Below, in pieces: positions 1 to 8,413 of a stretch of DNA of 17,290 bases. A model generated the notes under the pieces. That model was not told where the DNA came from. It was given only the letters and a program-made list of their open reading frames with translations, and searched no databases. Within the stretch, counting starts at the first letter, position 1. Each line of letters starts with the position of its first letter. Origin of the DNA: Acidobacteriota bacterium (lineage in GTDB: Bacteria > Acidobacteriota > Blastocatellia > Pyrinomonadales > Pyrinomonadaceae). A program made the position numbers and the translations under genes. The DNA is taken from contig SXVE01000130.1 of assembly GCA_005790265.1 (NCBI GenBank), positions 1 through 17,290 of the forward strand, read 5' to 3'.

Positions 1-2
1 AC

Positions 3-140
3 CGCGAATATCGTGAAAGTGAGGTGGAAACCATTCTACAAGCAGCGAAAGCGTTTCCTGTCGGAGAAATTCTCGAAAAAAGAGGTGATGACATTCATCC
101 GCGTCCTAAGTATTACTTCTTCCGTGAGAGAGCCGAGTAG
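3..140 (+). CDS. C-terminal fragment of an unrecognised protein
   Basis: An open frame enters from the left edge (first full codon at 3) and ends at TAG 138-140, followed directly by a second TAG. It gives 45 residues, strongly charged, ending in the motif HPRPKYYFFRERAE. A long helix-like stretch (REYRESEVETILQAAKAF) precedes that tail. I do not recognise the family. The codons (CTA, AGA, GGT, CCT) are less GC-rich at third positions than those of trpD and lpxK, so this could be an accessory or transferred gene, but 45 codons are too few to be sure. The window edge removes the start and any domain. The other two forward frames either stop early or give a less protein-like sequence. Confidence 0.5.
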   Translation, partial: REYRESEVETILQAAKAFPVGEILEKRGDDIHPRPKYYFFRERAE

Positions 141-156
141 TAGAACATCAGGTCAG

Positions 157-175
157 TATATGTTTTAATCATATA
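157..175. promoter_or_regulatory. Short AT-rich inverted repeat upstream of trpD
   Basis: TATATG (157-162) and CATATA (170-175) are exact inverted 6-mers separated by seven AT-rich bases. They lie about 80 bases before the trpD start, in the only non-coding stretch there. This could be an operator or part of a promoter, but arms this short in AT-rich DNA can arise by chance. Confidence 0.2.
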
Positions 176-254
176 GTTATATAGCCATTCTCCCCTAATC
201 TTCATCAATAATCTTCGCCTTTCTGTGTAGTCAAATCGCCGTTCCTGCCTTAGA

Positions 255-1346
255 ATGTCTTTTATGCAAAAAACCGAATGGCTGCAGTCCGCGCCGATTT
301 CGCCGACGAATGTGAAGGCAAACACGGCACTCTTCCCTTTTCTCGCGCGGCTGATGCGCGGCGAAGATTTTTCAGCCGACGAAGCGGCGGATTTCTTTCG
401 CGCGCTCACGGATTTTAATGCGAACCCGGCGCAGATCGCCGGTGCGCTCGTCGCGCTGACGGCAAAAGGCGAAACTGCAGCCGAGCTTGCGGGAATGGCG
501 CGCGTGATGCGCGAACAAGCCGTCAAAATCAGAACGAGACAGAAAAATTTGATTGACACTTCGGGAACCGGTTCGAGTGCGGCGAAAACTTTTAACGTTT
601 CGACCGCCGCCGCATTTGTCGTGGCGGGCGCGGGATTGCCCGTCGCCAAACAAGTAAATCGCGGCGTTTTGAGCAAGACCGGAAGCGCCGACGTGCTCGC
701 CAAACTCGGCGTGAAAATCGCGGGCGAACCGGATGTCGCGCAAACTTGTTTGAACGGCGCGGGCATCTGCGTGATGTTCGCGCCGAAATTTCATCCGAAT
801 CTGCGGCGCGTCGGCGACGTGCGGCGCAATCTCGGCATTCGGAGCTGTTTGAATTTGCTCGGCGTGCTGGCAAATCCGGCGTCTGCCGCCAATCAAATCG
901 TCGGCGTTTGGCATCCGTCTTTGTTTGAACCGATGGCGCAGGCGCTCGCGCTGCTCGGTAATGAACGCGCGTGGGTCGTTTACGGCTCCGACGGTTTGGA
1001 CGAAATGACGCTGGCGGGCGAAACTTTTGTCGCTGAGGTTTCCGCCGGAAAAATCCGCGAATTTCGGATCGCGCCCGAAGATTTCGGTTTGACGCGCGCC
1101 GCGAGCGTCGAGCATTTGCGCGTTAAAACAGCCGACGAAAGCGCCAAAATCATTCGCGATGTGCTGAGCAGCAAACGACGCGACGAGGCGCGCGCGCTCA
1201 TTGTTTTGAATGCGGCGGCGGCGCTTGTCGTCGGCGGAACGGCGCGCGATCCGGTGCACGCCGCGCGGCTCGCCGAACAATCAATTGACAGTGGACAAGC
1301 GCAGAACAAACTCGACCGATTAATTCAAACGACGAATAAAAAATAA
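255..1346 (+). CDS. trpD: Anthranilate phosphoribosyltransferase
   Basis: The 363-residue product is a full-length TrpD. The family transfers the phosphoribosyl group of PRPP to anthranilate, the second step of tryptophan synthesis, in the cytoplasm. The sequence shows the helical N-domain (about 25-95), the glycine loop with the following TFNVSTAAAF (112-121), the NR and SADVL motifs (135-148), FAPKFHP (175-181), VRRNLGIR (189-196) with NLLGVLANPA (200-209), and DGLDE (246-250), whose acidic pair binds metal in the family. The usual GTGGD loop reads GTGSS (104-108) and the usual KHGNR reads KQVNR (132-136), so the PRPP site is altered. The start is the first ATG; a second ATG at 264 is equally possible and neither has a good ribosome binding site. 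The N-terminus is some 20-25 residues longer than usual. No other trp gene is visible. The TrpD assignment is firm; normal activity is less so. Confidence 0.9.
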   Translation: MSFMQKTEWLQSAPISPTNVKANTALFPFLARLMRGEDFSADEAADFFRALTDFNANPAQIAGALVALTAKGETAAELAGMARVMREQAVKIRTRQKNLIDTSGTGSSAAKTFNVSTAAAFVVAGAGLPVAKQVNRGVLSKTGSADVLAKLGVKIAGEPDVAQTCLNGAGICVMFAPKFHPNLRRVGDVRRNLGIRSCLNLLGVLANPASAANQIVGVWHPSLFEPMAQALALLGNERAWVVYGSDGLDEMTLAGETFVAEVSAGKIREFRIAPEDFGLTRAASVEHLRVKTADESAKIIRDVLSSKRRDEARALIVLNAAAALVVGGTARDPVHAARLAEQSIDSGQAQNKLDRLIQTTNKK

Positions 1347-1352
1347 AAAATA

Positions 1353-1405
1353 ATGGATAACGGAAAATGGATAATGGAAAATAAAAGACAAATATAAAGA
1401 CAAAT
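1353..1405 (+). repeat. Two pairs of short direct repeats after trpD
   Basis: ATGGATAACGGAAA (1353-1366) is followed at once by ATGGATAATGGAAA (1367-1380), a 14-base tandem pair with one difference. Next come two copies of AAAGACAAAT (1384-1393 and 1396-1405). The stretch is non-coding and purine/AT-rich. It carries the same GATAA core that appears inverted as TTATC in the repeats just before lpxK. Confidence 0.6.
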
Positions 1406-1461
1406 CATCGAAAACGAGAACTTAAAAGCGTAAAATCAGATCAGCCGACTCACGAATTTTC

Positions 1462-1496
1462 ATTATCAATTATCACTTATCAACTATTCGTTATCT
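1462..1496 (+). repeat. Five degenerate heptamers abutting the lpxK start
   Basis: Five consecutive 7-mers read ATTATCA, ATTATCA, CTTATCA, ACTATTC and GTTATCT, and the lpxK ATG begins at the next base. The TTATC core is the reverse complement of the GATAA core at 1353-1380. No ribosome binding site is visible in the array. Heptamer arrays of this style are known as short tandemly repeated repetitive sequences in cyanobacteria; here the resemblance is by eye only. Confidence 0.6.
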
Positions 1497-2552
1497 ATGA
1501 TATTTTCCAGCGTTTACGGTAAATTTACGGATATTCGCAATGCGTTTTACGAACGCGAAATTTTCAAATCTTTTGCGCTCGGCGCAAAAACCGTCAGCGT
1601 CGGCAACTTAACGGTCGGCGGAACGGGAAAAACGCCGCTCGTCGCTTTGATCGCCGAAATTTTGGCGGAAAACGGAGAAAAAGTCGCGATTTTAACGCGC
1701 GGTTACGGACGAAAAAATCCGAAAGCGCGCGTTCTCGTTTCAGACGGCGAAAAGATTTTAGCCGACGCCGCAACTGCCGGCGACGAACCGTTTGAATTGG
1801 CGCGAAAGCTCGGCGAGCGCGCCGTAATCGTCGCCGACGCCAATCGCGTCAGCGCGGCGAATTGGGCGCGGGAAAAATTCGGCATCACGGCTTTCGTGCT
1901 CGATGACGCGTTTCAGCACCGGCGCGCGCGGCGCGATTTGGACATCGTGTGCGTTGACGCGACGAATCCGTTTGGCAATTACCGAACATTGCCGTCGGGA
2001 ATTTTGCGCGAACCGCTCAAACAACTCAAACGCGCAGATTTAATCGTTTTAACGCGCGCCAATTTAGTCAAAAAAGTTGAAAACCTGCCGGAAAAAATCG
2101 GAGAATTTAATTCGTCGAGTCCTATTTTTATTTCGGGCAACAAAATCTCCGGAATCACCGAATTAAACGATTTTCTCGCCGAACGCGATGCGGTCAAGAT
2201 GGACAAAAATTTGGTCAAAAGCCGCCCGTCACTGGCGTTTTGCGCGCTCGGCAATCCCGACAATTTTTTCGACCAGCTGCGCGGCGAAAACTATGATTTG
2301 AAATCAACGCTGACGTTTCCCGATCATCATTTTTACAGAGAAATTGATGCCAAAAAAATCGAGGAAGCGGCGGTTTCGGCGCGAGCGGAAATTTTGCTGA
2401 CAACGGCGAAAGACGCGGTTAAATTGAGAAATCTGAATTTTTCAACCGATTGCGCGGTCGTCGAAATCGAGATGAGCTTTGCCGACGAAGCGAATTTTCG
2501 CCGCATCGTTGAAAATTTTCAGGCGGACGAGAAAAAGCCGTTGAAGCAATAA
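1497..2552 (+). CDS. lpxK: Tetraacyldisaccharide 4'-kinase (lipid A synthesis)
   Basis: The 351-residue product carries the LpxK signature set. A Walker A-type loop, GNLTVGGTGKTP, sits at 36-47, RGYGR at 68-72 and GDEP at 95-98. DDAFQH (136-141) is a slight variant of the usual DDGFQH. LPSGILREP (165-173) follows, and near the C-terminus come FCALGNPDNFF, FPDHHFY and LLTTAKDAVKL. The family phosphorylates the 4' position of the tetraacyl disaccharide intermediate at the inner membrane, giving lipid IVA. The N-terminus is short: the first residues align with the SLLYG-RN-LY region of other members, so the usual amphipathic N-terminal stretch is missing or lies in the in-frame repeat DNA upstream, which offers no ATG, GTG or TTG. 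A hairpin terminator lies about 140 bases after the stop. No other lpx gene is in view. Confidence 0.92.
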   Translation: MIFSSVYGKFTDIRNAFYEREIFKSFALGAKTVSVGNLTVGGTGKTPLVALIAEILAENGEKVAILTRGYGRKNPKARVLVSDGEKILADAATAGDEPFELARKLGERAVIVADANRVSAANWAREKFGITAFVLDDAFQHRRARRDLDIVCVDATNPFGNYRTLPSGILREPLKQLKRADLIVLTRANLVKKVENLPEKIGEFNSSSPIFISGNKISGITELNDFLAERDAVKMDKNLVKSRPSLAFCALGNPDNFFDQLRGENYDLKSTLTFPDHHFYREIDAKKIEEAAVSARAEILLTTAKDAVKLRNLNFSTDCAVVEIEMSFADEANFRRIVENFQADEKKPLKQ

Positions 2553-2688
2553 TTTTCCCTCAACAATTTTCGGCGGTTTGATAAAAAAATACAGTCTGCA
2601 AAGCTGCGCCAGAACACTTTTGCCGATTAAAATTAAAACGACCTAATCTAAACGACGCCTGACGAAAACAAAAAGCGCGAAAATTTCT

Positions 2689-2730
2689 AAAAAAAATGTC
2701 CGCAAACCGAAGTTTGCGGACATTTTTTTT
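2689..2730. terminator. Bidirectional hairpin terminator between lpxK and the metalloprotease
   Basis: A perfect stem with GC-containing arms ATGTCCGCAAAC (2696-2707) and GTTTGCGGACAT (2712-2723) and a CGAA loop. It is flanked by an A-run (2689-2696) on one side and a T-run (2723-2730) on the other. The U-tract exists on both strands, so it can end transcription of lpxK (+) and of the convergent metalloprotease gene (-), whose stop is at 2777. Confidence 0.92.
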
Positions 2731-2776
2731 AGCCGTTTTACAACCGGCAATGCGGACTTTTCGGAAAGGCTTTTTT

Positions 2777-5700
2777 TTACGGTTCGGCAGTGATATTAAA
2801 CTCACTGACAAACTCGTTTAATGTCAACGCTTGCGCTGTGAAACGATAGCGTTTGCTGTAAGCCGTGACCACGTAGTTTTGTCCGGTCGGCAGATCAACC
2901 ACTCGGTAATAACCGAAGGCGTTAGTTGAAGCGTTGCGCTGCGAACCGTCGGGAGCGGTAAAAGTCACCTGCGCATTGCTGATGCCTCTGCCGCTCGGAG
3001 AAAGAATTCTGCCGCTGACGCTGACCGGTGCCGCCGTCGGCGCAAGCCCTTGATTGACCGTATAAACCAAACCCGCAATGGTCATTGAACCGCTTCGCGC
3101 AACGCCTGAATCGTTCGGCGCGACCATATAAATAACCGTTCCGTTGCCGTTGCCTTCATAAACGGCAGAGCTATTTTCGGAAGCATTGGCGTCGCCCGCT
3201 ACCGTAATCCAGGAATCGTTACTAAAAGCCGTCCACGCTCCGTCCGCCGTAACGTTGACTTTACCGCTGCCGCCGGAGTTGTTGAAAGTCGGCGGTGTTG
3301 ACGAAGAAACCGTGCCGTCGGGACAGGATGATTGATATTTGCCGCGAATTTTATAGTCCGCGTTCAAATCGTTGACGAACGTCGCGCCGTTATTGCCCGA
3401 CCAGTAACTGCGTCCGCGCGTCGGGGCAGTTGATTCAGCCGCCAGCGGGAAAAATCCGTTTGCCGTCGCCACCTGAAAACCGACGACGAAATCGCCCTGC
3501 GTAATCGTAATCGGAGTCGTCAGCGGAAAAGAAACGTAAGCGTTGCGAATTGTACCGGAATTTGCCGCCACCGTTTGCTGAATCGAGCCGGTAATGTCGG
3601 CGTCGCCGTCCGTGTTTTTTCCGGCGAGAACATTGAAACTCCTGCCGGTCGTTCCCCAGTATTCGTTCAAATAAATCTGAACTTCCTTGAGCGTCGCCGG
3701 ATAACTCGTCGGCGTCAGGCGAACGACGTTATAACCGCCTGAGTTGCTGAAGTTGACAACGTCGTCGTCGTAAATCATCGTCGTCGAATCCGGGCAGGCG
3801 TTTTGCGTGATGGTGAAAGTTTGCCCGGCGATAGTGATCGTGCCGCTGCGTGCCGTTTTCGCGCTGTTGAAGGCGACCGTGTAAGCGACCGTTCCGCTGC
3901 CGGTGCCGCTCGCGCCGGAATTAATCGTAATCCACGCATCGTTGCTCGTCGCCGTCCACGCGCCGCAAACCGCCGGAACGGAAACCGTGAAATTTCCGCC
4001 GCCCGAACTGACCGTCGCGTTTCCCAGCGCAAAAGTGACGGAGCAGGCGTCCTGCGTAACAATGAAAACTTGTCCGGCGATGGTAATCGTGCCGGTGCGC
4101 GGTGCGCCCGTGCTGTTCTGCGCGACGGTGTAAGCGACCGTTCCATTGCCATTTCCGCTCGCGCCGGAATTTACCGTAATCCACGCGTCGTTACTCGTCG
4201 CCGTCCACGCGCCCGAAGCCGTGACGCTGACCGTTCCGCTGCCGCCGCCGCCGCCGATCGTGCGCGAAGCCGGCGAAATCGTGCCGTCGGGACAAAAAGA
4301 ATTGTATTGCCCGCGAATTTTGTAATCCGCGTTGGTGTCGTTGAAAAAAGTCAAACCGTCGCCGGAGCCGTAACTGCGTCCGCGCGTCGGAGCCGCAACT
4401 TCGAGCGACAGCGGAAAGGCGGGAGCGCCCGAAACGGTTTTGAAACCGACGACAAAATCGCCGGACGTAATGGTGATCGGCGTCGGCAGCGCGAAAGTCG
4501 TGTAGGCATCGCGGACGGTTCCGGTTCCCGCTTCAAATGTTTGCTGAATCGAATTGTTAATGTTCGCGTCGCCGTCTTCGTTTTTGCCGGCGAGAATCAT
4601 CACTTTCGAATCAGTCGGCGGATTCGAGACGGTCGAGGGATAGCCGCCGTGAAAATATATCTGAACGTGCGTCAGCGTCGCCGGGTAATTCGCCGGTGTC
4701 AGCCGCTGAACGAAATGCGTGCCGCTGCCGTTGCCGCCCACTTCGTCTTCATCGAAAATCATCGTTGCCGAGCCCGGACAAGCGGTTTGCGTCACGGTCA
4801 GCGTTTGTCCGGCGATGGTGACGGTGCCGGTGCGTGCCGTTTTGACGCTGTTTGCCAAAACGCTGTATTTTATCGTTCCGTTGTTGCTGCCGCTGCTTGT
4901 GCCGGAGTCGAGCGTAATCCAGTCGCTGTTGCTCGTCGCCGTCCACGAACAGCCCGCCGGAGCGGAGACTGTAATGTCGAAAATGCCGCCCGCCGCGCTA
5001 ATCGTCGTATTCGGAGAAGGCGAAAAGCCAATCACGCAGCCGGTTTGCGTGACAGTGAAGGTTTGTCCGGCGACCGTAATCGTGCCGGTGCGTATTGCGC
5101 CCGTGCTGTTCTGCGCGACCGCGTAAACGAGCGTTCCATTGCCGGTGCCGCTCGCGCCGGAAATGATTGTAATCCAGGAATCGTTGCTCGTCGCCGTCCA
5201 CGCGGTCGAGGCGGTTGACGGAGCGACGGCAATTGAGCCGTTTCCGGCGGAAGCATTAAAGCTCTGCGAACCGGGCGAAATCGTCGTGTTGGCAGCGCAG
5301 CCGGTCGAGTATTGACCGCGAATCATATAATTCGTGCCGGTCGTCAAAGCAAAGCTCTCGCTGCCGCCGTTCGAATAATATGAACGACTTTTGGGCGCGG
5401 TATTGTCGCCCGCGCCGGTGCGTCCGGTCGTCAGTTTATAGCCGATGACGAAATCGCCGGACGTAATGGTCAGCGGAGCGGCGAGCGCGTAAGTGTTGTA
5501 ACTTCCGACCGTTTTCACGTTCGCCGTCAGCGATTGAAACGCGGTGTTGTTAATGTTCGCATCGCCGTCGGCATTCGTTCCCGTCAGAATCGTCAATTCC
5601 TCGCCGACAATCGCGTTGTTGCTGCCGTTGTGAAAATAAATCTGGACGTGCGTCAGCGTCGCCGGGTAACTCGTCGGCGTCAGGCGGTTGGCGTGGTATT

Positions 5701-8260
5701 TATCGGAATAACCGGCTTCCTGATTGCCGTCGTCTACCGCCAAAGGTTGCGGCGAACTCGTGCAGACGCTGAACGGCGCGGTTTGCCGGTCGCTGCACGA
5801 CGGTTTGCTAACGGTAATCGCGCCGCTCGTCGCGCCGCCGGGAACCGTCGCTTCGATAGTCGTACTGTTAACGACCGTAAATGACGACGCACTGACGCCG
5901 CCGCCGAATTTGACCGCCGTCACGCCCGTAAAATTTGAACCGGAAATCGTGACGACCGTGCCGACATTGCCCGCGCCAGGCGCGATGCCGGAAATAATCG
6001 GACAGGAATCGCCGTTGCTGATCGCAAAATTCGCGTCCGAAATGTCGAAGAAGATATTTCCGACCGCCTCGATTTTAACGCGCGCGGTTTGGGTCTGAAT
6101 GCCGTTCGGAACGGTCAAAGCGAAACTGCCTTTGTTCGGAGCCGAATTTGCCAGCACGACGGGAAAAGTTTGTCCGCCGTCGGTGGAAAGCGAAATTTTG
6201 ACGTTTGCCGCGTTGACCGGCGCGATGTTCGTGTTGTTGACTGACCAGGTAACGGTTTGCGCGGTGCCGCCCGTCCAACTGACGGCGGTGTTCGGCGCGG
6301 TGACGGCGAACGGTCCGGCGTTTCCGGCAACCGTGATTCTCGTATCGTCGTCATTAGTTCCGCCGCCGCCGCTGCGGTTATCTCTGGCGGTCACGCGAAA
6401 CTTTAAAGTTCGCCCGACGCTCGGCAATTTTTCGCCGATCTGCCGGGTTCGCGTTTCATTGCCCCACGGAATCTGAACGGTTTCCGGCGGAATATTGGCG
6501 TTGTTGAGAATGTATTCGAGGCTCGGAAAAACGCGTGTCGGATTGCTGGTCGGCGAATAGGCGCGGAAAATCGGGCGCGTCGTCGTTTCCGGATCATTCG
6601 GCTGATCGCCGTACGGCGGATTTCCGTAGAGCGCGCCGCCCGCATCGAATTGTTCCCAGGTATAAGTTAAATTTTTGACATCATCGTTCGCATCGGTCGC
6701 CGAAGCCGTCAGCGCGAACGGAGTGAGTTTCGGAATCGTGTAGCCCGCTCCGGCATCTACGACGGGCGCAATATTATTGGTGTTTTGCGGCACGGCGCAC
6801 TGCGTCGCTCTGGCAATATGATCGTTCATATTTTTGAGCGAAATCGCGTGGAAACGCGCATCGTTGGCGCCGAGCAGATTGTCGTTGTCGCAAGTGCCGC
6901 CGTAGCCCATAATCGTCGAACCGCTGCCTACTTCGTAGGCGGTCGCGCTGTGAACGCGCGCGCCGCCTTTGCAGGCGTTCCAAGTATGCGGCGCGCCGAA
7001 TTGATGTCCGATTTCGTGCGCGAGAACGATTAGCGATCCGGCGTTGACGAGCGGCGCGGAAAGTCCGGTCGCGCCGCTGCCTTTGGCTTTGTTTGAAGCG
7101 CACGTGACGCCCAAACCGGCGACTCCGCCGTCACCGTCCTTGCCGAAAACGTGACCGATGTCGTAGTTCGCCAAGCCGATTTTCGCCTCTAAAATGTCAT
7201 CAATCTCGCCCGCCATTGCACCGGCGATGCCGTTGGTCAATCCGTCGGGTTCGGCGGTGAAAACGATTTTCGGATCGGTGAAAAACAGTAACTTGACCGC
7301 CAGTTCGCGTTCGTAAATCAGATTGACCGCGCCGACCCAGTTGTTAATCGAAGCTACCGTATTAACGTACGAACCGCCGCCGAGCGCCGGGTCGTTGTAA
7401 TATTCCTGCGTCGTCGCAACCGCAAAACGATACGTGCGGAGCGTCGCGCCGGTTGCGATTTGGGGAGCAATGTCTTCTTTGACGATCAGATAATCGTATA
7501 AATTGGCGGCTTCGTCCGGTGCGAACGGCGGCGCGTCGGTCACGCCGCAGTTAAATTCCGCGCCTTTGAAATCTTCTCCGTAATAACTGACATAGCGGTT
7601 CGCGTCATCATAATGCGCCGGTTGAATCGTAATCGTTTTGTCGTGCGTCAAAATCGTGGCGTGCAGACCGCGCGGCGAAAAACTGATGCGCGCCGACACG
7701 CGCAGATCATCAATGCTCTGCGCGCGATAGCTTTTGATTTCCGGGAATTTTTCAGCCATCGCGCGTTCCATTACCGGCGAATCGGCAATCCGAAACCGCA
7801 TAAATTCGCCGTTCGGCAAAGGAAGATGCAGAATCGCGCGGCTGTCGGAAAGGTCTGTGAGTCGTTCGGTCGAATCGTCCGGCGCGGAATTCAAGATTTT
7901 AACGAGCGATTTTTTGTCTAATTCAAGCGCGCGCGCCGTTGCCGGAACGCCGTCGCTGACGATTCCGCCCAACGAATCAAACTGAATTTCGCGCCACACG
8001 CCGTCCGGCGATTTCTGATCGTCGCCGCTTTTTGCTGACGGCGCGGACGCTTTTTTGTTCGCATCCGATTTTTCAGCCGAAGCCGTCGCCGTTTGCTTCT
8101 GCGGCGCTTTTTCTTCGCCCGTTAAAAAAGAAAATGCCGAATGCGCGGGCGCGAAATACGCGAGCGCGGCGACACTGCCGAACAGCAGAAATAAGCTCAG
8201 AGCGGCGAAACGCAAGCGAGACAATTTCAGAAAGTTAAATCGTTTTTTTGAAGATTTCAT
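2777..8260 (-). CDS. Secreted multidomain zinc metalloprotease with TIG and BACON repeats
   Basis: The predicted product is about 1,827 residues. A basic N-terminus and hydrophobic core (about 1-42, ending near APAHSA) form a signal peptide for export. A propeptide-like region runs to about 250. The catalytic domain has HEIGHQFGAPH (H415, E416, H419, H425), the metzincin zinc motif, and a Met-turn at STIMGYGG (M451), like reprolysin-type M12 enzymes. A PKD-like segment and a TIG/IPT domain (about 753-835) follow. Then come three copies of a roughly 140-residue module (RLTP, YPATL, VQIYF near its start; DYKIRGQY-like end), interleaved with five BACON domains (each WTATSND-WI ... GTITIAGQ-F-VTQ). 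A carboxypeptidase-regulatory-like domain ends the protein. No T9SS or PEP-CTERM tail is evident. I chose ATG 8260 because the signal peptide follows; an upstream TTG extension (8359) adds unrelated sequence. No clear ribosome binding site is seen. Substrate is unknown; BACON domains often occur in carbohydrate-active or mucin-associated proteins. Confidence 0.88.
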   Translation of the reverse strand: MKSSKKRFNFLKLSRLRFAALSLFLLFGSVAALAYFAPAHSAFSFLTGEEKAPQKQTATASAEKSDANKKASAPSAKSGDDQKSPDGVWREIQFDSLGGIVSDGVPATARALELDKKSLVKILNSAPDDSTERLTDLSDSRAILHLPLPNGEFMRFRIADSPVMERAMAEKFPEIKSYRAQSIDDLRVSARISFSPRGLHATILTHDKTITIQPAHYDDANRYVSYYGEDFKGAEFNCGVTDAPPFAPDEAANLYDYLIVKEDIAPQIATGATLRTYRFAVATTQEYYNDPALGGGSYVNTVASINNWVGAVNLIYERELAVKLLFFTDPKIVFTAEPDGLTNGIAGAMAGEIDDILEAKIGLANYDIGHVFGKDGDGGVAGLGVTCASNKAKGSGATGLSAPLVNAGSLIVLAHEIGHQFGAPHTWNACKGGARVHSATAYEVGSGSTIMGYGGTCDNDNLLGANDARFHAISLKNMNDHIARATQCAVPQNTNNIAPVVDAGAGYTIPKLTPFALTASATDANDDVKNLTYTWEQFDAGGALYGNPPYGDQPNDPETTTRPIFRAYSPTSNPTRVFPSLEYILNNANIPPETVQIPWGNETRTRQIGEKLPSVGRTLKFRVTARDNRSGGGGTNDDDTRITVAGNAGPFAVTAPNTAVSWTGGTAQTVTWSVNNTNIAPVNAANVKISLSTDGGQTFPVVLANSAPNKGSFALTVPNGIQTQTARVKIEAVGNIFFDISDANFAISNGDSCPIISGIAPGAGNVGTVVTISGSNFTGVTAVKFGGGVSASSFTVVNSTTIEATVPGGATSGAITVSKPSCSDRQTAPFSVCTSSPQPLAVDDGNQEAGYSDKYHANRLTPTSYPATLTHVQIYFHNGSNNAIVGEELTILTGTNADGDANINNTAFQSLTANVKTVGSYNTYALAAPLTITSGDFVIGYKLTTGRTGAGDNTAPKSRSYYSNGGSESFALTTGTNYMIRGQYSTGCAANTTISPGSQSFNASAGNGSIAVAPSTASTAWTATSNDSWITIISGASGTGNGTLVYAVAQNSTGAIRTGTITVAGQTFTVTQTGCVIGFSPSPNTTISAAGGIFDITVSAPAGCSWTATSNSDWITLDSGTSSGSNNGTIKYSVLANSVKTARTGTVTIAGQTLTVTQTACPGSATMIFDEDEVGGNGSGTHFVQRLTPANYPATLTHVQIYFHGGYPSTVSNPPTDSKVMILAGKNEDGDANINNSIQQTFEAGTGTVRDAYTTFALPTPITITSGDFVVGFKTVSGAPAFPLSLEVAAPTRGRSYGSGDGLTFFNDTNADYKIRGQYNSFCPDGTISPASRTIGGGGGSGTVSVTASGAWTATSNDAWITVNSGASGNGNGTVAYTVAQNSTGAPRTGTITIAGQVFIVTQDACSVTFALGNATVSSGGGNFTVSVPAVCGAWTATSNDAWITINSGASGTGSGTVAYTVAFNSAKTARSGTITIAGQTFTITQNACPDSTTMIYDDDVVNFSNSGGYNVVRLTPTSYPATLKEVQIYLNEYWGTTGRSFNVLAGKNTDGDADITGSIQQTVAANSGTIRNAYVSFPLTTPITITQGDFVVGFQVATANGFFPLAAESTAPTRGRSYWSGNNGATFVNDLNADYKIRGKYQSSCPDGTVSSSTPPTFNNSGGSGKVNVTADGAWTAFSNDSWITVAGDANASENSSAVYEGNGNGTVIYMVAPNDSGVARSGSMTIAGLVYTVNQGLAPTAAPVSVSGRILSPSGRGISNAQVTFTAPDGSQRNASTNAFGYYRVVDLPTGQNYVVTAYSKRYRFTAQALTLNEFVSEFNITAEP
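3055..5730 (-). repeat. Internal repeat array of the metalloprotease gene
   Basis: The RLTP-YPATL coding segment recurs near 5690, 4702 and 3722, a period of about 980-990 bases. Each unit is one unnamed module plus two BACON domains (near 5298-4777 and 4310-3793); the last unit has one BACON domain (near 3325-3055). Within BACON domains the DNA is nearly identical over tens of bases, for example 3878-3965 against 4131-4214, which suggests recent duplication or gene conversion. Confidence 0.8.
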
Positions 8261-8413
8261 AATTTTATACAGCGATTCAGATAGAGACAGCCGCGCGCAT
8301 CGCTGACGGCGAGACAGTCGGTTTTCGTTTGGAAAATTTTTATTATTTCCGGGCAGCAACCAAAATACGGTTATCCAAAATCTTTTAGTTCGTAACCCTT
8401 TTAATTCGTTTGT

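Noticed and set aside
372..1280. A 302-codon minus-strand frame inside trpD
   Set aside because: It is an Arg-rich shadow of trpD, whose own frame shows clear family motifs throughout.
255..1346. Assignment to the TrpD2/YbiB DNA-binding paralogs or to thymidine phosphorylase
   Set aside because: The order TFNVST, NR, SADVL, VRRNLGIR-NLLG and DGLDE follows classical TrpD; only the PRPP loop residues differ.
3803..5218. A 471-codon open frame antisense to the metalloprotease
   Set aside because: It mirrors the BACON repeats on the opposite strand, is Arg/Ala-rich and lacks any fold-like pattern; the sense frame explains the DNA fully.
3055..5730. A CRISPR-like or tandem DNA repeat array
   Set aside because: The period is about 985 bases, the repeats are coding in one frame, and they match protein domains.
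8261..8359. A TTG-started N-terminal extension of the metalloprotease
   Set aside because: It puts 33 polar residues before a good signal peptide; ATG 8260 gives the expected export signal at the start.
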